Source of the DNA: Bryobacterales bacterium
GTDB lineage: Bacteria; Acidobacteriota; Terriglobia; Bryobacterales; Bryobacteraceae
Direction of reading: 5' to 3'
Length of the DNA: 7,573 nt
Assembly (NCBI GenBank): GCA_016880505.1
Contig: JAEHDI010000296.1
Coordinates: forward strand, 1-7,573
Within the stretch, counting starts at the first letter, position 1, and each line of letters begins with the position of its first letter. Position numbers and translations under genes: made by a program. Under the pieces are notes generated by a model, which made no database searches, was not told the origin of the DNA, and worked only from the letters and a program-made list of their open reading frames with translations. This document shows positions 1-6,397 of this stretch, in pieces.

Positions 1-901
1 ATTTCACGTCCGTCCCTTCCCGAAGCAGATGCTCCTTGGCGCCGTCGGAGGCGCGAAAGACGAAGTAATTTGGACCGACTGAGTCAAAAATACGCTGCTG
101 CAATCGGCCAAGCTCGATGTCGAGAATGCGCCGAAGTTCCGTTTCGCCGAGCGGCTTGAAGACCACAACTTTGTCCAGCCGGTTCATGAACTCCGGGGTG
201 AACTTTCGCCGCGCGGCTTCCATACCGGCGTGCATGATCTTGTCGGCAGTCTTGTCATCCAGATGGCCGGAGGCGTGCTCCCGTGCCGTTTCGGAAGCCG
301 CGAATCCCAGATTCGGTTTCAGTATGGAACTCATCTGGTTCGCACCCAGGTTGCTGGTCATGAAGATCATCGCCCGCGAAAAGTCGACGCGGCGGTTGTC
401 TCCCAATGTCAGCGTCGCTTTGTCGAGGATGCCGAGCAGCAGGTTCCACAGGGCGTCGCTTGCCTTCTCGATCTCATCGAACAACACGAAGCTGAGCTTC
501 ACCTTGTCCGTGTGCCACTGGTTGAGCATCTCCTGGCTCAGCAGGGGATGAGTTTCCCGGTGCCCGAGGTAACCCGGAGGCGAGCCAATCAGCTTGGCGA
601 TCTCGTGGCTATGCTGAAATTCCGCGCAGTCGATCTTAATAACCGAACGCGGCGTTCCCACCAGACACTCCGCGGTCGCTTCGACGATCCTCGTCTTGCC
701 CGATCCCGTCGGTCCCAGAAACAGGAAGTTACCGACCGGGCGGTCCGGACTCGTCATCCCCGCCAAGTGCGTCTGATAAACGTTAACAATTTCCTGGACC
801 GCTTCTTCCTGACCCACGATCAGTTTCCGCAGGTGCCCCTCGAGCGTTTCCGCCTCGCGCCCCGTTCGCGAAGGATCCAGTGGAATGCTCACCTGAACCA
901 T
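1..901 (-). CDS. Single-module Clp-type (ClpC/ClpB D2-like) AAA+ ATPase, 3' end outside window
   Basis: The first 300 codons are present and the frame is still open at the left edge. Visible motifs are Walker A GPTGSGKT (residues 63-70), pore loop GYLG (110-113, with Tyr111), Walker B VLFDEIEKA (139-147), sensor 1 TSNLGA (182-187, Asn184) and an arginine-finger region FMNRLD (238-243, Arg241). These match the second AAA+ module of ClpA/ClpB/ClpC proteins, which unfold and thread proteins using ATP in the cytoplasm. The AAA module begins about 30 residues after the start, so there is no Clp N-domain, first AAA module or ClpB middle coiled coil. An in-frame TAA lies just before the ATG (minus strand 913-911), so the protein cannot begin further upstream. 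Residues 198-200 read LGF, where ClpC/ClpA/ClpX carry their ClpP-binding tripeptide. The SDR gene lies 66 bp upstream on the same strand and might be cotranscribed. The AAA+ family call is firm; the substrate and partner are unknown, and sensor 2 lies beyond the window. Confidence 0.9.
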   Translation of the reverse strand, partial: MVQVSIPLDPSRTGREAETLEGHLRKLIVGQEEAVQEIVNVYQTHLAGMTSPDRPVGNFLFLGPTGSGKTRIVEATAECLVGTPRSVIKIDCAEFQHSHEIAKLIGSPPGYLGHRETHPLLSQEMLNQWHTDKVKLSFVLFDEIEKASDALWNLLLGILDKATLTLGDNRRVDFSRAMIFMTSNLGANQMSSILKPNLGFAASETAREHASGHLDDKTADKIMHAGMEAARRKFTPEFMNRLDKVVVFKPLGETELRRILDIELGRLQQRIFDSVGPNYFVFRASDGAKEHLLREGTDVK

Positions 902-912
902 CTGAACTTTTT

Positions 913-918
913 ACCTCC
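913..918 (-). promoter_or_regulatory. Shine-Dalgarno site of the Clp-type ATPase gene
   Basis: The minus strand reads GGAGGT, a near-perfect Shine-Dalgarno, 11 nt before the ATG at 901. It overlaps the in-frame TAA stop. Together these fix the start codon and show that the one-module protein is not a fragment of a longer Clp frame. Confidence 0.75.
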
Positions 919-951
919 GGATGCCGACAACCGGCTCCGAAGAAATGTAGA

Positions 952-964
952 GCAATTTAATTGC
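952..964. repeat. 13-bp AT-rich perfect palindrome between the SDR and ATPase genes
   Basis: GCAATTTAATTGC is a perfect inverted repeat of 6-bp arms around one central base, in a 66-bp gap of an otherwise GC-rich window. It lies 3 bp past the SDR stop and about 50 bp before the ATPase start. It could be a protein-binding site. The one-base loop makes an RNA hairpin terminator unlikely. I found no well-spaced -35/-10 pair around it; TTGGCA on the minus strand resembles a -35 but lacks a partner at 16-18 bp. Confidence 0.35.
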
Positions 965-967
965 CAA

Positions 968-1684
<717 letters not shown>

Positions 1685-1794
1685 TTTTCGATTATGGGCC
1701 ATGCCGCCGCGTTTGCGGGGTGACGACTCGCGCAAACAGGGGCGGGGCACATTTCGTAGCCCGGTACGCTGGATTTACGCACCCTGCGCACCAG

Positions 1795-1822
1795 TTTCAC
1801 GGTGACGGCCGTCCGCTATACT
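1795..1822 (+). promoter_or_regulatory. Candidate sigma-70-type promoter of the hemX-hemA-hemC-cobA/hemD operon
   Basis: TATACT at 1817-1822 matches the TATAAT consensus at five of six positions and lies about 40 bp before the first operon ATG, implying a leader of roughly 33 nt. The -35 is poor: TTTCAC at 1795-1800 with 16-bp spacing matches only the first two bases of TTGACA. The box is in the only sizeable gap upstream of the operon, which supports it. The weak -35 suggests low basal activity or need for an activator, or that the call is wrong. Confidence 0.4.
1804..1813. repeat. 10-bp palindrome in the divergent spacer, between candidate -35 and -10
   Basis: GACGGCCGTC is a perfect palindrome ending 3 bp before the candidate -10 box TATACT at 1817. 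A repressor bound here would block that promoter, so it is a possible operator. A 10-bp GC-rich palindrome can also occur by chance in such sequence. Confidence 0.25.
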
Positions 1823-1844
1823 GAAAGTTCAACCTCCTCTTTTT

Positions 1845-1858
1845 GGAAGGAATATTCC
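1845..1858 (+). promoter_or_regulatory. Shine-Dalgarno of the hemX-like gene, overlapping a GGAATATTCC palindrome
   Basis: GGAAGG at 1845-1850 is the likely ribosome binding site for ATG 1863, with a somewhat long 12-nt spacing. Its last two bases begin the perfect 10-bp palindrome GGAATATTCC (1849-1858). A second in-frame ATG at 1872 (Met4) is possible but is further from the site. Confidence 0.5.
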
Positions 1859-1862
1859 GAAA

Positions 1863-2687
1863 ATGCATGAGATGAGCACCGTCTGGCTGCGGGTTGCGGC
1901 CGCGCTCTACTCGCTCGGATTGCTGCAAGCGATCCTCGCCATCCTTCGCCGGCGCTCGCAGCAGATCTTCCGGCCGGCGCTTATCGCCTTTCTCGTCGCC
2001 GTGGTGCTCCACATGGTCGCCATTGTCGAGGAGGGCATCTACACCGGCCATTTTCCGGTCAATAACTTCTGGGAGTCGGTGACATTGTGCGCGTTTCTGC
2101 TGGCGCTGTTCTTCCTGTTCGTCTACTGGCGTTACCAGTTTGAAAGCCTCAGTGTTTTCGTCTTTCCGCTCGTTTTTGTGATGACGCTCGTCGGCAGCTT
2201 TGGCCGGCCGGTCGCTTCCTGGACGAACCCGGCCGTTCGGGACGTCTGGCTGCTCGTTCACGTCGTCCTTGTGCTGCTCGGGTATGCCGCCATGGTGCTT
2301 ATGGCGGCGGCGTGCGTCATCTACCTGATCCAGGAGCGCCAGCTCAAGTCGAAAAGCCCTCGCGTGCTCGCCGACCGTTTGCCGCCGCTCGGGACCTTGG
2401 ACGAGTTCATCTCGAGGGCCATGGCGATGGGATTCGTCCTGATCACACTCGCGGTGATCGCGGGGAGTACCTGGGCGTTCGTCGAGTCCGGAACGCACTG
2501 GATTCGCGAGCCCAAGATAGTGATCTCGCTTGTCACCTGGGCGTTTTATCTGGCGATGATTTTTCTTCGAGTCGGCGCCGGCTGGCGCGGCCGGAAGGCC
2601 GCGTTTCTCGCCCTGGCCGTGGTGGGCTTCTCGGCGCTCACCTGGGTGGCGCATTCCAATCTGAGGGTTATGCTCGGACGCGGATGA
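1863..2687 (+). CDS. hemX: HemX/CcsA-like polytopic membrane protein (cytochrome c assembly family)
   Basis: This 274-residue protein is very hydrophobic with about eight predicted membrane segments (roughly residues 7-28, 36-55, 68-88, 96-113, 129-156, 187-206, 219-237, 246-263). Its fold pattern and position before hemA match the HemX/CcsA family (cytochrome c assembly protein). Conserved-looking histidines are His50 in segment 2 and His133 at the start of segment 5; His212 and His264 are also visible. The typical C-terminal GWRGRKAA stretch is at 240-247. The tryptophan-rich WWD heme-handling motif of true CcsA is degenerate: GTHWIREPK (210-218) keeps one Trp, Pro and Lys, has Glu216 in place of Asp, and lacks two Trp. 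This favours a HemX-like role over full heme export and cytochrome c ligation. In Bacillus, HemX lowers HemA protein level; such a role here is inference. First gene of the operon, its TGA overlaps the hemA ATG. The family call is good, but the choice between hemX and ccsA is open. Confidence 0.8.
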   Translation: MHEMSTVWLRVAAALYSLGLLQAILAILRRRSQQIFRPALIAFLVAVVLHMVAIVEEGIYTGHFPVNNFWESVTLCAFLLALFFLFVYWRYQFESLSVFVFPLVFVMTLVGSFGRPVASWTNPAVRDVWLLVHVVLVLLGYAAMVLMAAACVIYLIQERQLKSKSPRVLADRLPPLGTLDEFISRAMAMGFVLITLAVIAGSTWAFVESGTHWIREPKIVISLVTWAFYLAMIFLRVGAGWRGRKAAFLALAVVGFSALTWVAHSNLRVMLGRG

Positions 2688-3949
2688 AGCTCACGGTTAC
2701 AGGCATCAATCACAAGACGGCGCCCGTCGAGGTGCGCGAGCGGCTGGCGTTCGATGACCAGGCGCTGCCCGGCGCGCTTTCCGCGCTCCGTTCGCGGCCC
2801 GGGGTCGCCGAGGCGCTTGTGCTTTCCACCTGCAACCGCGTCGAGGTAGCTCTTGCCTGTGACGGGGAGGCGGATGCTCGCGCCTGCGTGCTCGACTTCC
2901 TGACGACTTCGCGCCACGGTCCCGCCGATTCCGTGGCGCTTTACTTGTACCATCACGAGGAGACGGAGGCGATTCAGCACGTGTTTCGTGTGGCGTCGAG
3001 CCTCGACTCGATGGTGGTTGGCGAGCCGCAGATCCTCGGCCAGCTCAAGTCGGCGTATGCCGCCGCCAAGGCGCATGGCGCTCTCGGCGGCTATCTCGAC
3101 GCCGTGCTGACGCGCGCCTTCAGCGTGGCCAAGCGGGTCCGCTCCGAGACGGAGATCGGAAAGAGCGCCGTGTCGGTCAGCTTCGTTGCAATCGAACTGG
3201 CCCGTGAGATCTTCGGGTCGCTCGCCGGAAGAAAGGTGCTGCTGGTCGGCGCGGGCAAGATGTCCGAGTTGGCCGCGCGTTATCTTCACCGTTCCGGCGC
3301 GACGCAGATCTTCGTCACCAACCGGACCCACGACCGCGCAGTCGAAATGGCCCGGTTGTTCCAGGGTCTCACCGTGGAATACGACCGGTTCGTCGCGAAG
3401 CTGCCCGAGATCGATATCGTGATCACGTCCAGCGGGGCGCCTCACTATCTTCTTCGCAAAGAAGAGATGCGGCGCGTCATCGAGGCAAGGCGGAACCGGC
3501 CGATGTTTCTGATCGACATCGCCGTGCCGCGCAACGTAGACCCTGCCGTCAACGACCTGGACAACGTTTATCTTTACGACATCGACGATCTCCAAAAGGT
3601 GGTCGACTCGAACCGCCGGGAGAGGCTGAAACACGCGGAAGAGGCGGAGGCAATCATCTCGCAGGAGGTGGAGCGCACGATTTCCCGCTTGCGGGCGCGC
3701 GAAGTGACGCCCACCATCGTCGGGCTTCAGGAACGGCTGGAACAGGTGCGCCTCGCTGAGATCGAGCGGGTGCGCGGCCGGCTCGGTGCGCTGACCCCGC
3801 AGCAGGAAGAGGCGGTTGAGACCCTGACGCGCGGCCTGATCAACAAGATCGCGCATACCCCCATTGCCGAGCTGCGCCGCCACGCTTCACTGCCCGACGG
3901 CCTCCAGACCGTCGATATGATCCGGCGCCTGTTCCGATTGGACGACTGA
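2684..3949 (+). CDS. hemA: Glutamyl-tRNA reductase
   Basis: This enzyme makes glutamate-1-semialdehyde from glutamyl-tRNA with NADPH, the first committed step of the C5 tetrapyrrole pathway in the cytoplasm. The 421 residues are a normal full length. The N-terminal catalytic domain opens with GINHKTAPVEVRE (7-19), holds the nucleophile Cys50 in STCNR (48-52), His99 at the position of the general active-site histidine, and GEPQILGQ (113-120). The NADPH domain has VLLVGAGKM (185-193). A long charged helical dimerisation domain fills about 320-421. No heme regulatory Cys-Pro motif and no enterobacterial lysine degradation tag near the N-terminus is seen, so heme feedback, if present, works another way. 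The ATG forms an ATGA overlap with the preceding gene and lacks a good Shine-Dalgarno, suggesting translation coupled to hemX. The open frame extends in-frame upstream to 2312, but that part lies inside hemX and shows no HemA homology, so it is not taken as the start. Next gene hemC starts 3 nt after the stop. Confidence 0.97.
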   Translation: MKLTVTGINHKTAPVEVRERLAFDDQALPGALSALRSRPGVAEALVLSTCNRVEVALACDGEADARACVLDFLTTSRHGPADSVALYLYHHEETEAIQHVFRVASSLDSMVVGEPQILGQLKSAYAAAKAHGALGGYLDAVLTRAFSVAKRVRSETEIGKSAVSVSFVAIELAREIFGSLAGRKVLLVGAGKMSELAARYLHRSGATQIFVTNRTHDRAVEMARLFQGLTVEYDRFVAKLPEIDIVITSSGAPHYLLRKEEMRRVIEARRNRPMFLIDIAVPRNVDPAVNDLDNVYLYDIDDLQKVVDSNRRERLKHAEEAEAIISQEVERTISRLRAREVTPTIVGLQERLEQVRLAEIERVRGRLGALTPQQEEAVETLTRGLINKIAHTPIAELRRHASLPDGLQTVDMIRRLFRLDD

Positions 3950-3952
3950 CCC

Positions 3953-4876
3953 ATGCTGACGATCGGCTCCAGGGGTTCCCAACTCGCACTTTGGCAGGCG
4001 CGCTGGATCGAGGGCCGCCTCGAAGCGTTCGGCGAGAGCGCGCGCATCGAGATCATCAAAACGACCGGCGACAAGATCACCGATGTCCCGCTGGCCAAGG
4101 TCGGAACCAAGGGGCTCTTTACGAAGGAAATCGAGGAAGCCCTCCTCGACGGACGGATTGATGTCGCGGTACACAGCTTGAAGGACCTTCCCACCGAGAT
4201 GCCGGCGGGCCTGGTCATCGCCGCCGTCCCCGAGCGCGAGGACCCGTGCGACGCACTGGTCGGCCGCAAACTGGCGGATCTTCCACCGGGCGCGAAGGTC
4301 GGGACGAGCTCCCTTCGACGTGTGGCACAGATCCGCGCGCTGCGGCCGGACATCGTGATCGAATCTGTCCGCGGCAATGTCGACACGCGACTTCGCAAGC
4401 TCGACGAAGGAATGTACGATGCGATCGTGCTCGCAGCCGCGGGTCTGAAACGCCTGGGGTGGGAAAGCCGCATCGCCGAAATTCTTCCTCCCGAGGTCAT
4501 GTGTCCCGCGGTCGGGCAGGGCGCGCTGGCCGTCGAAACTCGCGGCGACGGAGGCGCCGGACAACAGGTGTGCGCGCGCCTGAACCACGAGACGACCCGG
4601 ATTGCGGTGGCTGCGGAGCGCGCGCTGCTGGGTGCGCTCGGCGGAGGCTGCCAGGTTCCCATCGGCGCATATGCGACGTGCGAGGGCGAAACGCTTCGGC
4701 TTCGCGGGCTGGTGGCATCGCCGGACGGCTCGACCGTGATCCGCCGCGAGAACTCGGGGACGTTATCCGACGCGGATCGCCTTGGCCGTGAGCTTGGGAG
4801 CGAACTGCTGGCCGCCGGCGGCAGGCAGATTCTCGAAGCCGTTTACGGCTTCTCGCTTCGGGACCTCAAGAAATGA
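3953..4876 (+). CDS. hemC: Hydroxymethylbilane synthase (porphobilinogen deaminase)
   Basis: This cytosolic enzyme joins four porphobilinogen units into the linear hydroxymethylbilane, using a covalently bound dipyrromethane cofactor. The 307 residues are the usual length. Seen are the N-terminal IGSRGSQLALWQA (4-16), KTTGDK (36-41), FTKEIEEALL (56-65), VHSLKDLPT (73-81) with the catalytic Asp78, GTSSLRR (117-123), and the cofactor-attachment loop GGGCQVP (230-236) with Cys233. All key residues are present, so the enzyme should be active. The start at 3953 gives the family's standard N-terminus with no extension. Only a weak GGA precedes it, within the end of hemA, which again points to coupled translation. 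The stop overlaps the start of cobA-hemD as ATGA. The product goes to the HemD half of that fusion. Confidence 0.97.
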   Translation: MLTIGSRGSQLALWQARWIEGRLEAFGESARIEIIKTTGDKITDVPLAKVGTKGLFTKEIEEALLDGRIDVAVHSLKDLPTEMPAGLVIAAVPEREDPCDALVGRKLADLPPGAKVGTSSLRRVAQIRALRPDIVIESVRGNVDTRLRKLDEGMYDAIVLAAAGLKRLGWESRIAEILPPEVMCPAVGQGALAVETRGDGGAGQQVCARLNHETTRIAVAAERALLGALGGGCQVPIGAYATCEGETLRLRGLVASPDGSTVIRRENSGTLSDADRLGRELGSELLAAGGRQILEAVYGFSLRDLKK

Positions 4877-6363
4877 CCGCGGCCCGCGTCTTTCTGGTGG
4901 GCGCCGGACCCGGCGACCCGGAACTGATCACGCTGAAAGGGAGACGCGTCCTGGAGTCTGCTGACGTGATCCTGTACGACCATCTCGCGCCCGTGTCTTT
5001 GCTCGACCTCGCTCCACCGCACGCCGAGAGGATCTACGTCGGGAAGAAGAAGGCGATACACGAATTTTCGCAGGCCGAGATCTGCGCGATGCTGGTCAAG
5101 CATGCGCTGCGTGGGCTCACGGTCGTCCGGCTGAAAGGCGGCGACCCTTATATCTTCGGACGGGGTGGGGAAGAAGCAGAGGCGCTCGCAGACGCGGGCA
5201 TTCCGTTCGAGGTGGTACCTGGTGTGCCATCGCCGCTGGGGATCGCCGCCTACACGGGAGTGCCGCTGACTCATCGCGATCACACGTCGGTGGTGACGTT
5301 TGTGACCGGCCACGCTATATCCCAGATCGATTGGGACAAGGTCGGCGCGGCCGAAACGCTGGTGATCTTCATGGGGCTCACGAACTTTCCCCAGATCGCC
5401 GCCGAAATCATCGCCCGCGGCCGACCTCCGGAAACACCCGCGATGGCGGTTCGCTGGGGAACGCGACCAGACCAGGAGACGCTCGCCGGAACGCTGGCCT
5501 CGCTGCCTGGCCTGATCGCGCAGCGGAGGATGAAGCCGCCGGCCACGATCATTGTCGGCGAAGTCGTGCGCCTGCGGGAGAAGCTCAACTGGTACGAGCG
5601 GCTGCCGCTGTTCGGCTCGCGGGTCGTAGTCACGCGCGCCCGCAGCCAGAGCGGCGATCTGTCGGCCCGTCTGCATTCGCTGGGCGCCGATGTGATCGAA
5701 TTTCCTACGATCGAGATCCGGCCGCCGGTGGACTGGTCGCCGATGGACAACGCCATCGCTAACCTGTCCGCTTATGACTGGCTCATCTTCACCAGCGCCA
5801 ACGGCGTACGCTACTTTGTCGAACGCCTTGAGGGTTCGCCCAGGGACCTGCGCTCGCTGCGGGCGCGCATCTGCACGATCGGACCGGCCACGCGCCGCGC
5901 TGTCGAGTCGCTCCACCTGAAGGTTGACCTGATGCCGGAGGAATACGTGGCGGAAGGCCTCTTACAGGCCTTCAAGCCGCATGAGATCGCCGGCAAGCGC
6001 ATGCTGCTTCCGCGCGCGGCCGTGGCCCGTGACCTCGTACCGGCCGAACTGACGCGGCGAGGCGCCCGGGTGGATGTGGTCGAGGCCTACCGGACCGCGA
6101 TCCCTGAGGACGCGGCCGCCCGCGCCCAGGCGATCTTCTCGTCAGGACGCAAGCCGGACTGGATCACCTTCACGAGCTCGTCGACTGTAAAGAATTTCCT
6201 TGAGACCGCGGGACGGGATGTTTTGGACGGCGTACAAATTGCCTCGATCGGGCCGGTCACCAGCGCGACGATTCGAAAGCACGGCCTGGAGGTTACGGCA
6301 GAGGCATCGCCGTTCACGGTCGATGGGCTGGTGGAGGTGGTGCTGGCGTACTCACGCCACTGA
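4873..6363 (+). CDS. cobA-hemD: Fused uroporphyrinogen-III C-methyltransferase (CobA/SUMT) and uroporphyrinogen-III synthase (HemD)
   Basis: This is a two-domain cytosolic protein of 496 residues. Residues about 5-243 are SUMT, which adds two methyl groups from S-adenosylmethionine to uroporphyrinogen III to give precorrin-2. Its motifs are VGAGPGDPELITLKG (9-23), YDHL (35-38), VRLKGGDPYIFGRGGEE (85-101) and GVPLTHRD (129-136). There is no CysG-type dehydrogenase/ferrochelatase part. Residues about 247-494 are HemD, which closes hydroxymethylbilane with inversion of ring D. They begin at FGSRVVVTRAR (247-257) and carry FTSANGVRYF (306-315), a second FTSS segment, and an IGP motif near the end. 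HemD proteins have few invariant residues, so this half is called from pattern and context. Domain order is opposite to reaction order. SUMT-HemD fusions are known in several phyla. The protein links protoheme synthesis to siroheme or cobalamin at their branch point. The ATGA overlap with hemC indicates coupling; only a weak GGGA (4860-4863) precedes the ATG. Last gene of the operon in view. Confidence 0.95.
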   Translation: MTAARVFLVGAGPGDPELITLKGRRVLESADVILYDHLAPVSLLDLAPPHAERIYVGKKKAIHEFSQAEICAMLVKHALRGLTVVRLKGGDPYIFGRGGEEAEALADAGIPFEVVPGVPSPLGIAAYTGVPLTHRDHTSVVTFVTGHAISQIDWDKVGAAETLVIFMGLTNFPQIAAEIIARGRPPETPAMAVRWGTRPDQETLAGTLASLPGLIAQRRMKPPATIIVGEVVRLREKLNWYERLPLFGSRVVVTRARSQSGDLSARLHSLGADVIEFPTIEIRPPVDWSPMDNAIANLSAYDWLIFTSANGVRYFVERLEGSPRDLRSLRARICTIGPATRRAVESLHLKVDLMPEEYVAEGLLQAFKPHEIAGKRMLLPRAAVARDLVPAELTRRGARVDVVEAYRTAIPEDAAARAQAIFSSGRKPDWITFTSSSTVKNFLETAGRDVLDGVQIASIGPVTSATIRKHGLEVTAEASPFTVDGLVEVVLAYSRH

Positions 6364-6381
6364 CACGCTCCGGCTGCGTGT
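6363..6381. terminator. Short hairpin in the convergent gap, possible weak terminator
   Basis: ACACGC (6363-6368) and GCGTGT (6376-6381) form a perfect 6-bp stem with a 7-nt loop, starting at the last base of the cobA-hemD stop. It sits in the 34-bp gap between two convergent genes, where transcription from both sides should end. No run of T follows on either strand, so it is not a canonical intrinsic terminator. Confidence 0.3.
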
Positions 6382-6397
6382 GACAATACATCTGGCT

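Noticed and set aside
1685..1750. Longer SDR forms starting at ATG 1702 or GTG 1750
   Set aside because: The added residues are basic and not part of the SDR fold, and no Shine-Dalgarno supports either; ATG 1684 is preferred, though 1702 remains possible.
1797..2654. 285-residue minus-strand open frame opposite hemX
   Set aside because: Composition is extremely charged (Arg, Glu, Asp, His), as expected for the complement of a hydrophobic membrane protein gene.
2312..2683. In-frame N-terminal extension of hemA giving a 545-residue protein
   Set aside because: It overlaps the well-supported hemX gene in another frame, its residues are Arg/Gly-rich and unlike any HemA part, and the ATG at 2684 gives the standard GluTR N-terminus with an ATGA junction.
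2546..3883. 445-residue open frame on the minus strand opposite hemX/hemA
   Set aside because: Shadow frame of GC-rich coding sequence; its low-complexity Arg/His/Asp-rich translation shows no domain, while the plus strand has a complete glutamyl-tRNA reductase.
4843..5916. 357-residue open frame on the minus strand opposite cobA-hemD
   Set aside because: Antisense shadow of clear SUMT and HemD motifs; no recognisable features of its own.
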